Below, piece after piece: positions 15,104 through 23,608 of a DNA stretch of 64,000 nt. The position numbers were made by a program, and so were the translations under genes. Source of the stretch: Microbacterium terrae (GTDB taxonomy: Bacteria > Actinomycetota > Actinomycetes > Actinomycetales > Microbacteriaceae); NCBI RefSeq assembly GCF_017831975.1, contig NZ_JAFDSS010000001.1:3286001-3350000 (forward strand). The letters are read 5' to 3'. Numbering within the stretch: position 1 is the stretch's first letter; each line of letters starts with the position of its first letter. The notes under the pieces are model-generated. The model was not told the origin of the DNA and made no database searches. It saw only the letters and a program-made list of their open reading frames with translations.

Positions 15104-16723
15104 TCAGGTGATGGAGATCAGGGATCTCTGCCAGCCTGATGAGCCGTCGGGTGCGATCGGGGCTGGCTCTTCGAGCTGCAGCTCGCCGTTCTTGTTGATC
15201 GCTCGCACCGAGACGTAGTGCGTGCCTGGAACGGCATCCCATTCCAGAACCCACTGCACCCACGTGTCGTCGTTGATCGGGGTCGAGAGCGTCGCCTGCT
15301 GCCAGTCGCCGTCGTCGATGCTGACCTCGACCGCCTGGATGCCGACCGACTGTGCCCATGCCACACCCGCGATCGGGATGCGGCCGGCCGGGACGGACTT
15401 GCCGAGCTTGGGGGTGTCGATGCGCGAAGAGAACTTGATCGGCGCCTCGGCGCTGTACCCGCGCGGCGTCCAGTACGCCTCGTCCTTCTCGAATGTGGTG
15501 ACCGTGAGCTGGGTCAGCCACTTCGTCGCCGACACGTAGCCGTACAGGCCCGGCACGACCATGCGCACGGGGAATCCATGCTCCAGCGGGAGAGGCTCGC
15601 CGTTCATGCTGACGGCGAGGATCGCATCCAGCCCGTCGTCGGTGAGCGCCGAGAGCGGGGTGCTGGCGGTGTAGCCGTCGATGCTGCGCGACAGCACCAT
15701 GTCGGCGCCCGACTGCGGACCCGCCAGGCGCAAGATGTCACGCACCGGCACGCCGAGCCACAGGGCGTTGCCGACGAGCTCCCCGCCGACGATGTTCGAC
15801 ACGCACGTCAGGGTGATCGCGTACTCATCGAGCCCCATGGCGACCAGCTGGTCGAAGCTCAGCTCGACGCGCTGGTCGACCATGCCGTCGACGACCAGAC
15901 GCCAGGTGGCGGGGTCGATCGCCGGCACGGTGAGCGCTGTGTCGACACGGTAGAAGTCGGCGTTCGGCGTGATGAGCGGGGTGATGCCGGGTACGTCGAG
16001 CTCGGCGCCGGCGGGGATGCTCACCGACGAGCGCGGTGCGGGCAGGCGCAGGCGCTGACGAATCGCCTCGACCGACGACGTCGCCGCGCTCACCGCACGT
16101 GCGGTGAGGCCGACGATCACGGCGGAAGCGCCCACGATCCCCGAGAGCACGAAGAACCGGCGACGGTCGAGGCTCGCGGTGCCGCCGGGGGGCGATACCG
16201 GCGTGCTGGATGCGGACTCCGACGTGCGTCGTGCGGCGAGGGCCGAACGCTGCCAGGCGCGAAGTCGGCGGCAGAGCACGTGGAGCGCCGCAGCACCGGC
16301 CACTCCGCCGATCACCGGGGGCAGGAACGCCAGCGGCGTGACGCCGGCGCGCGTCACGATCGCCGCGACCGACAGTGCTCCCGCGATGGCGAGCGCGATC
16401 ACGCCGAGCGGCGGTCGCGCGGTCTGCAGCACGCCGGCGATCGCCGAGGCGATCACCACGGCCAGGCCGAGCCCGACCAGGAGGGCGATCTTGTCGTACT
16501 CCCCGAATGTCGTGATCGCGAGCTCTTTGAGCGGCTGCGGGATCACGTCGATGACGAACGACCCGACCGCCAGCACCGGGCTCGCCTCGCGGGCCACCAG
16601 CAGCGCCATCAGCTCTGTTGCAGCCAGGAACACCAGTCCGCTGATCACCCCGGCGACCGCGGCGGACGTGATGTACACGCCTCTTCTGCCGCGTTCTGAC
16701 ACCGTGCCCCCGATCGCCTTCAC
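15104..16723 (-). CDS. Membrane-anchored sulfite-oxidase-type molybdopterin oxidoreductase
   Basis: The 539-residue protein has four to five N-terminal membrane segments (residues about 18-150). An RRRFFVLSGIVGASA sequence with one more helix follows, and then an extracytoplasmic sulfite-oxidase fold. That fold includes NADFYRVDTALTVP, ITLTCVSNIVGGELVGN with the likely molybdenum-ligand Cys, PLEHGFPVRMVVPGLYGY and a C-terminal dimerisation-type domain (VEVSIDDGDWQQA, WDAVPGTHYVSVRA). The RRRFF segment is Arg-Arg-like but internal. Family members oxidise or reduce sulfur or S-/N-oxide compounds with Mo-cofactor. It reads alone; the small membrane protein at 16875 is divergent. A GTG near residue 8 is an alternative start. 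Confidence 0.85.
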   Translation of the reverse strand: MKAIGGTVSERGRRGVYITSAAVAGVISGLVFLAATELMALLVAREASPVLAVGSFVIDVIPQPLKELAITTFGEYDKIALLVGLGLAVVIASAIAGVLQTARPPLGVIALAIAGALSVAAIVTRAGVTPLAFLPPVIGGVAGAAALHVLCRRLRAWQRSALAARRTSESASSTPVSPPGGTASLDRRRFFVLSGIVGASAVIVGLTARAVSAATSSVEAIRQRLRLPAPRSSVSIPAGAELDVPGITPLITPNADFYRVDTALTVPAIDPATWRLVVDGMVDQRVELSFDQLVAMGLDEYAITLTCVSNIVGGELVGNALWLGVPVRDILRLAGPQSGADMVLSRSIDGYTASTPLSALTDDGLDAILAVSMNGEPLPLEHGFPVRMVVPGLYGYVSATKWLTQLTVTTFEKDEAYWTPRGYSAEAPIKFSSRIDTPKLGKSVPAGRIPIAGVAWAQSVGIQAVEVSIDDGDWQQATLSTPINDDTWVQWVLEWDAVPGTHYVSVRAINKNGELQLEEPAPIAPDGSSGWQRSLISIT

Positions 16724-16874
16724 GCAGTGTTCGGAGCCCGACCGCGATCGGATGCCCAGACGACGAGGAACTCGACCTGCCCGGCAGGATTGGCCCGGCA
16801 GGGGCCGGAGTGCGAGTATCCATGGGGTGATCGTCGACTCCTACCGACTTGTGCGGCCCGGATCGGAGCCTGCC

Positions 16875-17300
16875 ATGCGCAGCGCCCAGCGCTCGCGGCG
16901 CGTGATCGAGACGGGCGGCATTGTGCTCGGCGTCCTGGTGGGATCGGGCGCGGGCATCCTCACGCTGGCGATCACGGTGCCGGCGACCCTCGGCCGCGAG
17001 AGCCCGTTGCCGACGTGGATGCGCCTCGCCTGGCCGGTCTTCATCGCCGCCCTTCTTGTGCTCTCCTGTGCCCTCGGCGGCTGGCTGATCGCCCTGCGCG
17101 TCGCGGGAGCTCGCTATGACCGCCGCCGCGACGCACTGACCCGCAGCGCGTTCTCGATGTACGACTACTGGGCCGCCATCCCGGATCTGCCGCCGGTCGA
17201 GCTGTGGGCGCTTCTCGACCGCTACGAGAGAGAGGGTGTTGCCGCGTACACGGACGTCCCCTCGCCGTGGGATCAGCGACCGGAGCACCCACACCCCTGA
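16875..17300 (+). CDS. Small two-helix membrane protein, unknown function
   Basis: An ATG at 16875 preceded by GGAG at 6 bp spacing gives 141 residues. Two hydrophobic segments (about 15-40, IVLGVLVGSGAGILTLAITV, and 52-75, WPVFIAALLVLSCALGGWLI) are followed by a cytoplasmic tail with RYDRRRDAL and DLPPVELWALLDRYERE. I do not recognise the family. It is divergent from the molybdoenzyme gene. An upstream in-frame GTG at 16827 is possible but poorly placed for a ribosome site. Confidence 0.6.
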   Translation: MRSAQRSRRVIETGGIVLGVLVGSGAGILTLAITVPATLGRESPLPTWMRLAWPVFIAALLVLSCALGGWLIALRVAGARYDRRRDALTRSAFSMYDYWAAIPDLPPVELWALLDRYEREGVAAYTDVPSPWDQRPEHPHP

Positions 17301-17519
17301 ATCCGCCCCACATAGATCAGAGGCGTGACCCATGCGTTCGTGATCGGGAGGAACATCGGCGACTTGCACCTGGAGCGTGATCGTGGACGTCTCGCCGGGA
17401 GCAATAACCAGCTGCTGGTAGACGAACACGTTCGTCGAATCGATCGCGCAGATGAGTCGGACATCCTCCGTGGAGGGTAGCTTCAACTCCACCGTCGCTC
17501 CGACGCCGCCGGATGCCTC
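17300..17519 (-). pseudogene. Possible gene remnant (C-terminal fragment without start)
   Basis: In the 17301-17636 gap the minus strand holds a protein-like stretch reading VELKLPSTEDVRLICAIDS then TNVFVYQQLVIAPGETSTIT. It is cut off upstream by an in-frame TAG at 17520-17522, and no usable start or ribosome site precedes it. The surrounding sequence is less GC-rich and lacks another coding candidate. It may be the decayed end of a surface or membrane protein; I cannot name the family. Confidence 0.3.
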
Positions 17520-17636
17520 CTAAGGAGGGCCTGGTTGACGTCACCATCATGTGGGAATTCATCCAACGCAACAGCCCTGAGCCTCCGCTCGGGGGTCGGG
17601 GCTGAGTGCTACTGCAACATATGCAGAAGCGATTCA

Positions 17637-17831
17637 CTACTTCGTGGCAGTGGACCGTCTCTTGATACGTGTGCGCCAGACAGCGAGCAGACCAGCGATC
17701 AGGATCTGGGCGATGAAGACCCACGCATACTGACCAGTCGCGATGCCTACGATCAAGCCGAGGGTGATGCTCACAACCGCGATCAGCGCGACCGCGATGT
17801 AGAAGTTCCGGAGCTCATTTCCGTGTGACAT
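17637..17831 (-). CDS. Small two-helix membrane protein
   Basis: MSHGNELRN at 17831 begins 64 residues after an AGTAGGG ribosome-site-like stretch. Two helices (FYIAVALIAVVSITLGLIVG and QYAWVFIAQILIAGLLAVW) are joined by a tight turn, with a basic end RTRIKRRSTATK. No family is recognised. It lies beside the possible remnant at 17300-17519 and opposite the next gene. Confidence 0.5.
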   Translation of the reverse strand: MSHGNELRNFYIAVALIAVVSITLGLIVGIATGQYAWVFIAQILIAGLLAVWRTRIKRRSTATK

Positions 17832-18098
17832 CGGTTGCCCTACTTCCTTCAATCGCAGTCACGTCCACTGTGGACGAACGGGTTCCAGCCGACGGCCGGC
17901 GGGAAGCCCCAGAAGGACGGGCCGGCGCAGATCCCGTTGTCCCTAGCGTAGGTGGCAGTGGCTCCGATTGCACCGGCGGCAAGCCCACACGCCGCCACCC
18001 CAACCGGCCCGGCGACGGCCCACCTGGGCTCGGGCTCCCGCGGCCGCTACGGTCAACACATGAGACGCTCGGCGCGCACGCTCGCCAGGGAGCGCGTG

Positions 18099-18536
18099 AT
18101 GACGGAATCGCGGGATCCCGATGCCGCCGGGCCGCCGCGGCGTCCAGACGCCCGAGACCGCCGCATCCTGACGCTGACGATCACCGCGATCGTCCTCGGG
18201 GGCTACGTCGTCTGGCAGCTCATCGGCCTCGTGACCGTCAAGGATGTGCCGCCGCCGTCTTGGCTGATCACGGCGCCGGCCGGAGCATCCGTCGTCGGCG
18301 AACCTCGGGTCACTCGCGAGCCCTACCGGGCGACCACGTATGTGACGGTCCGTCCGGCTGAGGGTCAGAAAGCACATCAACTCGTGGCGGAGATGGGACT
18401 GTCTGAGCAGCCGACGCAGATCGGGCCGACGCCGTTGGACTGGCGTCCCGTGTGGGTGTACACCAGACCCACCGAGGACGGTGTCGAGATACGGCTGGTG
18501 TACCTGCGGGACTCGGGCGAGCTCATCACGCCCTGA
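18099..18536 (+). CDS. Single-pass membrane protein, unknown function
   Basis: An ATG at 18099 with GGGAG 6 bp upstream gives 145 residues. A basic, proline-rich cytoplasmic start (PPRRPDARDRR) is followed by one helix (ILTLTITAIVLGGYVVWQLI). An extracytoplasmic domain of about 100 residues then contains PPPSWLITAPAG, TTYVTVRPAEG and LDWRPVWVYTRP. It is not recognised. In-frame ATG at 18060 is the other possible start. It is followed 56 bp later by the coiled-coil gene in the same direction. Confidence 0.6.
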   Translation: MTESRDPDAAGPPRRPDARDRRILTLTITAIVLGGYVVWQLIGLVTVKDVPPPSWLITAPAGASVVGEPRVTREPYRATTYVTVRPAEGQKAHQLVAEMGLSEQPTQIGPTPLDWRPVWVYTRPTEDGVEIRLVYLRDSGELITP

Positions 18537-18592
18537 CGAGGGCCCCGTTCGGTGGCCGGTCACCCCCGTGAGGCGTGTGGCACAGTGGCTGG

Positions 18593-19546
18593 ATGACGGA
18601 ACCAGATCTGACTGCGCCCGCCGAGGCGGTCCGCGCCGCCGCAGAGGCGCGCGCTCGTCACCGGCGGGTGGGCATCCAGCTCGAGACCACGGCGGCACTC
18701 GTGCAGACGCGGCGTGGGGAACTGACCGAACTCGAGCGGAGCCTGCACGCTGAGCAGTCGGATGTCCGGCGGCTCGAGCAGCTGTCGCTGACGAAGATCT
18801 GGGCGACGCTGCGCGGAGACACGCTCGATCGCCTGGCCATCGAGCGCGCCGAGGCGGATGCCGCCGCACGCGCCGTGGCCGGAGCGCAGACACGGCTCGA
18901 CAGCGCCATCGCCGACGACGCGCGCGTCCGCCGCGAACACGATGCCCTGAGCGGCGCGGAGCGCGCATACGGCGAGGCACTCGCGGCCTACGAGGTCGCC
19001 GTGCACGCTGCCGGCGGCCGGGCCGCGGCAGAACTGACGGAGATCGCCGACCAGCTGGGTGTGGCCGGGGCGCATCAGCGCGAGGTCGCCGAGGCCGTCG
19101 ATGCGCTGCGCGCCACGAGAGCAGCACTCGACACCGCCCTCGCGAAGCTGAACAGCGCCGGCGGCTGGTCGACGTACGACACCTTCTTCGGCGGCGGTTT
19201 CGTCGCCGACATGATCAAGCACTCGAACATCAGCGAAGCCACCGACGCGTTCACGCAGGTCAACCGGGCGCTCGAGCGCCTCTCCACCGAGCTCGCCGAC
19301 ATCGGGACCGCGGCCATCGACAGCGTCGCGATATCCGACACCCTGGCCGTCTTCGATGTGCTGTTCGACAACATCCTCAGCGACTGGATGGTGATGGACC
19401 GGGTCTCCGCGGCACGCGCGAGCGCCGACGAGCTGGGCGACCGCCTCGCTCACCTCGCCGACGAGCTCGCCGGCGACGCCGCCGCGACCTCGACGCAGAT
19501 CACCGCGCTGCTGCGGCGGCGCGAGGCGATCCTCACCGCGGCCTGA
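18593..19546 (+). CDS. Conserved-looking coiled-coil protein, unknown function
   Basis: The 317 residues starting MTEPDLTAPAEAV are largely helical with heptad-like Ala/Glu/Arg composition (RGELTELERSLHAEQSDVRR, AAARAVAGAQTRLDSAIADD). This is interrupted at about residues 190-215 by a distinct glycine-rich loop, GGWSTYDTFFGGGF followed by VADMIKHSNISEATD, which looks like the conserved core of the family. No membrane segment or signal is seen. I do not know the function. The loop suggests a specific interaction site rather than a purely structural coil. Confidence 0.6.
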   Translation: MTEPDLTAPAEAVRAAAEARARHRRVGIQLETTAALVQTRRGELTELERSLHAEQSDVRRLEQLSLTKIWATLRGDTLDRLAIERAEADAAARAVAGAQTRLDSAIADDARVRREHDALSGAERAYGEALAAYEVAVHAAGGRAAAELTEIADQLGVAGAHQREVAEAVDALRATRAALDTALAKLNSAGGWSTYDTFFGGGFVADMIKHSNISEATDAFTQVNRALERLSTELADIGTAAIDSVAISDTLAVFDVLFDNILSDWMVMDRVSAARASADELGDRLAHLADELAGDAAATSTQITALLRRREAILTAA

Positions 19547-19672
19547 GCAAAGGGAGAGCCCGCGAGACGCGAACCGCGCGGGCTCGGAGAAGTCGACGCC
19601 TGCAGAGCCCGATCTGGCCGAGCGAGGCTCGGCGTCGTACGGTGAAGTCGACACGACGGAATGGAGCTTGCG

Positions 19673-20557
19673 GTGACTGAACGCACTCTCGAGCTGCCTG
19701 GGGTGGATCTCGTCTACGACGTGCACGGGCCTCTGCCGACGACGGACGGTCGACCGCCGCTGATGATGATCGGCCAGCCGATGGACGCCAGTGGATTCCA
19801 GGCACAGGTGCCGTTGTTCGCGGATCGCACGGTCGTGACCTACGACCCGCGCGGGCTGGGGAGGAGCAAGCGAACCGACGGCGCGGTCACGAATGAGCCC
19901 GAGATTCAGGCCGAGGATGTCCACGCGATCATCGAGGCGCTGGGAGCAGGCGCGGTCGACATGCTCGCGAGCAGCGGCGGTGCGGTCACCGCCCTCGCGC
20001 TGGTTTCCGCGCATCCCGGCGACGTCGCGACTCTCGTCGCCCATGAGCCGCCGATCGACTGCGTGCTGCCGGACGCGGCGGCCGTTCAGCAGGCTCGAGA
20101 GGCGTACACGCGGCGCTACGAAGAGGGCGGATGGGGCGCTGGGATGGCGGGCTTCATCGCGTTGACCTCCTGGGAGGGCGAGATCACCGACGAGTTCCTC
20201 GCCGGGCCGCAGCCTGACCCGGCTGCGTTCGGACTGCCCGCGGACGACGACGGCACACGTGATGACCCGCTGCTGTCGGACCGGTCCTGGGCGGTGACCC
20301 ACTACCGGCCCGACCTCGACGCCCTGCGCGCAGCGCCGACCCGGATCGTCGTCGCCGTCGGCGAAGAGTCCCTGAAGGTCTACACCGGACGTACAGCGCT
20401 CGGGCTGGCACGTGAACTCGGGCAGGAGGCTGCCGTCTTCCCCAGCCATCACGGCGGCTTCATGGGTGGCGAGTTCGGTTACGCAGGGCAGCCCGAAGCG
20501 TTCGCGTCGCGACTCCGAGAGATCTTGGACGCCGACACTGACACTATGAGCGGATGA
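19673..20557 (+). CDS. Alpha/beta hydrolase
   Basis: The GTG at 19673 is preceded by GGAG at 6 bp, favoured over the ATG at 19661; it gives 294 residues. Motifs are MMIGQPMDASGFQ at the oxyanion strand, TYDPRGLGRS, the elbow LASSGGAVTAL with Ser in a G/S-S-G-G context, and a late SHHGGFMGG with the probable catalytic His. It is cytoplasmic, with no signal. It is the first gene of an overlapping group: hydrolase, then acetyltransferase (4-bp overlap), then dihydrofolate-reductase-like protein, so the three are likely one transcript. Substrate unknown. Confidence 0.8.
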   Translation: MTERTLELPGVDLVYDVHGPLPTTDGRPPLMMIGQPMDASGFQAQVPLFADRTVVTYDPRGLGRSKRTDGAVTNEPEIQAEDVHAIIEALGAGAVDMLASSGGAVTALALVSAHPGDVATLVAHEPPIDCVLPDAAAVQQAREAYTRRYEEGGWGAGMAGFIALTSWEGEITDEFLAGPQPDPAAFGLPADDDGTRDDPLLSDRSWAVTHYRPDLDALRAAPTRIVVAVGEESLKVYTGRTALGLARELGQEAAVFPSHHGGFMGGEFGYAGQPEAFASRLREILDADTDTMSG

Positions 20558-21048
20558 GCTTCACCACCCGGCCTCCGGTGCTGCAGGATGCCGCGGCCAT
20601 CGCCGACCTCCACGTCTCGACGTGGCGCGAGGCGTACGCCCACCTGCTGCCCGACGACTTCTTCTCGGAGGAGTACGTCGCGGGTCGCCACCGGATGTGG
20701 AATCACGTGCTCACGGACGCGCGCGAAGACATGACCGTCCGGATCGTCGAGAGCGACGGTGCGATCATCGGGTTCGCGTGGGTGGGGCCGGGCATCGGGC
20801 TCGACGGAGAGGAACCGCCGCGCGAGCGTCAGCTGTACGCGATCTACGTCAGCGCAGCGCACTACGGAACCGGTGCCGGACAGGCGCTCCTCGACGAGAC
20901 TCTGGGCGACGGACCGGCGATGCTGTGGGTCGCGAAGGAGAACCCGCGCGCATCCGCGTTCTACCTGCGCAACGGCTTCCGCTTCGACGGCGTCGAGCAG
21001 ATCGACCCGTACGCTCCGCTGATCACCGACGCCCGGATGGTGCGATAG
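20554..21048 (+). CDS. GNAT family N-acetyltransferase
   Basis: The 164 residues follow the GNAT pattern: STWREAYAHLLPDDFF in the alpha1/2 region, IIGFAWVGPG for strand 4, LYAIYVSAAHYGTGAGQALL with the acetyl-CoA pyrophosphate loop (YGTGAG), and ENPRASAFYLRNGFRFDG in the alpha4-beta6 region. The length is typical for an acetyltransferase of a small molecule or protein N-terminus. The ATGA overlap with the hydrolase stop indicates translational coupling. Confidence 0.85.
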   Translation: MSFTTRPPVLQDAAAIADLHVSTWREAYAHLLPDDFFSEEYVAGRHRMWNHVLTDAREDMTVRIVESDGAIIGFAWVGPGIGLDGEEPPRERQLYAIYVSAAHYGTGAGQALLDETLGDGPAMLWVAKENPRASAFYLRNGFRFDGVEQIDPYAPLITDARMVR

Positions 21049-21071
21049 CCGACTCACAGGAGAGGTTCGAC

Positions 21072-21632
21072 ATGAGGTCACTTCGCTACTCGATCAACGT
21101 CACGCTCGACGGATGCTGTCACCACGAGGCAGGGCTGCCACCCGACGAGGAGTCGATGCAGTACTGGACCGACGAGATGGCGCAGGCCGATGCCCTCCTC
21201 TTCGGTCGCGTCACCTACGAGATGATGGAGTCCGCCTGGCGGAAGCCGGCTACGGGCGTCTGGCCCGACTGGATGCAGCCGTGGGAGACCCCGTTCGCGG
21301 AGACCATCGACGCGGCGCGGAAGCACGTGGTGTCGAGCACGCTCGGCGACGTGGACTGGAACGCCGAGCTGGTGCGCGGCGACCTGGGTGAGGCGGTCCG
21401 GCGCCTCAAGGAGGAGCCGGGCGACCTCCTGTGGGTGGGCGGAGTGACGCTCCCGCTGGCGCTCGCCGATCTCGGACTGATCGACGAGTACGAGTTCGTC
21501 GTGCAGCCCGTGCTCGCCGGCCACGGGCCGACGCTGCTCGCCGGTCTGCGCGAGCGCATTCAGCTCGAGCTCGTGGAGCGCCGGGAGTTCCGGTCGGGCG
21601 CGGTCGTGCAGCGGTACCGGTCCCGAGCGTGA
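21072..21632 (+). CDS. Dihydrofolate reductase family protein (RibD C-terminal-like)
   Basis: Starting MRSLRYSINVTLDGCCHHE at 21072 after AGGAGAGG, the 186 residues show the YyeP/RibD-C pattern: ADALLFGRVTYEMMESAW, KHVVSSTLGDVDWNAELV, LLWVGGVTLPLALADLGLID and a C-terminal QRYRS end. Members bind NADPH in a dihydrofolate-reductase-like fold, but most substrates are unknown; it is not a standard FolA. It is the third gene of the 19673-21632 operon. Confidence 0.85.
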   Translation: MRSLRYSINVTLDGCCHHEAGLPPDEESMQYWTDEMAQADALLFGRVTYEMMESAWRKPATGVWPDWMQPWETPFAETIDAARKHVVSSTLGDVDWNAELVRGDLGEAVRRLKEEPGDLLWVGGVTLPLALADLGLIDEYEFVVQPVLAGHGPTLLAGLRERIQLELVERREFRSGAVVQRYRSRA

Positions 21633-21847
21633 CGGCAGGTGCGGTGCCGGCGCTGCGCTGATCACCGACGCCGAGGGTCCGCCAGGTTTCGGAGGTTGCC
21701 AGGCAACGGCGCTGATGCCACACTGTGCGCAACGATCCGATGGGGTGGGTCGAGGGCTGACCGGGGTTCGCCTGCGCGAGGAGTTGCGTCGCGGCGCGAT
21801 GCGGCCGGCGCGCGTGGTTGCGTTGATCGCTCGGGAAGGAGCAGGTC

Positions 21848-23527
21848 GTGACGGCTGAGCCCACGGGATTGATCGTCCTCGTGCCGGGACTGGGACGAAC
21901 GAAGATCGAATCGCTCGAGAAGCAGCTGATCGCCGCGTATCCAAATCATCGCGTCAAGACGTTCCAGCATGGCATCAAGCCCCTCTCGACTCGCCGGGGG
22001 CTCGATGCCGTCGTGGACAGGCTCGCCAACTCGATCCGCGCCTGGGCGGGCGACAACGACGGCCGACGCGAAGAGACCGCCTCCGTCATCCTCGTCGGGC
22101 ACAGCATCGGCGGCATCATCGCGCGCGCAGCCTTCCTCGAGGCGGCTGGATTCGGGTCGGAGGCCCCCGATGATGAGCCGAACGGCTGGGCCACCAAAAC
22201 CGTCCGCATCGTGCTGCTCGGGTCGCCCAACTCGGGCTATCACGTCGAGAACTTCCCACGGTCCTGGCGCTGGGCGGTGCCGATCGTCTCCGGCTTCGCC
22301 GCATTCACCATCGAATCGGTCGCTTCTGGCGCGTACTGGCTCGCCGATCTGCGGTTGCGATGGCTGCACGGAATCCGAGTGCTCGGAACGACCGAGGCAC
22401 CGAAGGGATCCGGCCCGCGGCCCCTGATCGTCCAGGCCTACGGCGACGACGACGAACTCGTGACGAGGGATGACATCGACGACAGCGAGTACATGCCGGG
22501 AACGGTGCGCACACGCATCTCGAGCACCGACCACGGCGGTCTGGTCGATCTCACCGACGCGTCCACCAAGGATCAGCGGTGGTCGGAGTTGCGACACGTG
22601 ATCTTCGGCACCTTCCACGGCGCCGACACGTTCACCCCGCCCGTAGAGACACCGGTGCACTTCCTGCTGCACGGCATCCGCGCCTCCGCCTATGACGGCT
22701 GGATCGGCGGAGTCGCGGCCGCATTGCGTTCGCAATCGACGGATGCGGGCAGCCCGCCTCCGAAGGTGGTGTCTCTCAACTACCGGTTCTTCAGTGCGAT
22801 CGAATTCGCGCTCCCGTTCACGCGCCGAAGGAATGTTCATCAGTTCCTCGACACGTACATGGCCGCCGTGCTCACGCACTCACCGGATCAGTTCACCTTC
22901 ATGGGTCACAGCAACGGCACGTACATGATGGCGACGGTCATGAAGCACGTGCGCGCGGTCAGGTTCCGTCGCATCCTGCTCGCTGGTACCGTTCTGCCGC
23001 CCGGGTTCGACTGGGCGAAGCTTCGCGGGCGACGGCAGATCGGCGCATATGACGCGAACGGTGTGTGGGCTGACGGCGAGGTGCACAACGACTGCGCGCG
23101 GTTCGACGTGCCCGTCGGGATCCTCGCGACTGCGATCGCGGGTCTCGGGTTCCGCGACATCGGCGCCGCAGGTCTGCGGGGCTTCGAAGGGTCGCACGCA
23201 CTCGACGTCACCAGTCACCCGACCGTGTTTCCCCAGGGGCACGGCGGCGCCCTGCAGGATCATGACGGATACCCGTCCCGAATGCCCGAGATCGCACGGT
23301 TCCTGAGCACAGGTACCGTGTGCACCGACCCGCACGAGCAGCGCTCACGGGGGTTCGGGATCGCGAGCAGAGTGACGCAGATCCTCGCTCCGCTCGTGGT
23401 CCTCGGAATCCTGGTCGGACTGGGGTTCGCGTTCGCGGGTCTCGTGGTGTCGATCGGCGTATGGGGCGCGATCGCCGCGTTCGCCGTACCGCTCGTGCTG
23501 ATCTACGTCGGACTCAGGACCGTCTGA
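21848..23527 (+). CDS. Lipase-like protein with two alpha/beta hydrolase domains and C-terminal membrane helices
   Basis: The GTG at 21848 follows a GGAAGGAG site and begins 559 residues. The first half has GLIVLVPGLGRTKIES and the elbow VILVGHSIGGIIAR (about residue 85) followed by LLGSPNSGYHV. The second half repeats the theme with VHFLLHGIRASAYDGW and FTFMGHSNGTYMMATVMKHV, then a GSHALDVTSHP His region and HGGALQDHDGYPS. Two membrane helices (about 505-555) end the protein. This is a tandem duplication or fusion of hydrolase units anchored to the membrane. It is convergent with the large hydrolase-like gene at 23609, and a shared lipid or ester substrate is plausible but unproven. Confidence 0.75.
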   Translation: MTAEPTGLIVLVPGLGRTKIESLEKQLIAAYPNHRVKTFQHGIKPLSTRRGLDAVVDRLANSIRAWAGDNDGRREETASVILVGHSIGGIIARAAFLEAAGFGSEAPDDEPNGWATKTVRIVLLGSPNSGYHVENFPRSWRWAVPIVSGFAAFTIESVASGAYWLADLRLRWLHGIRVLGTTEAPKGSGPRPLIVQAYGDDDELVTRDDIDDSEYMPGTVRTRISSTDHGGLVDLTDASTKDQRWSELRHVIFGTFHGADTFTPPVETPVHFLLHGIRASAYDGWIGGVAAALRSQSTDAGSPPPKVVSLNYRFFSAIEFALPFTRRRNVHQFLDTYMAAVLTHSPDQFTFMGHSNGTYMMATVMKHVRAVRFRRILLAGTVLPPGFDWAKLRGRRQIGAYDANGVWADGEVHNDCARFDVPVGILATAIAGLGFRDIGAAGLRGFEGSHALDVTSHPTVFPQGHGGALQDHDGYPSRMPEIARFLSTGTVCTDPHEQRSRGFGIASRVTQILAPLVVLGILVGLGFAFAGLVVSIGVWGAIAAFAVPLVLIYVGLRTV

Positions 23528-23608
23528 TCCTCCCCAGCAGGACGAACTGCCCCATCTCACGTCGCGGCGCGGGGAGTCGTCGGCAGGGCATCCGCTCGGG
23601 CAAGCAGT

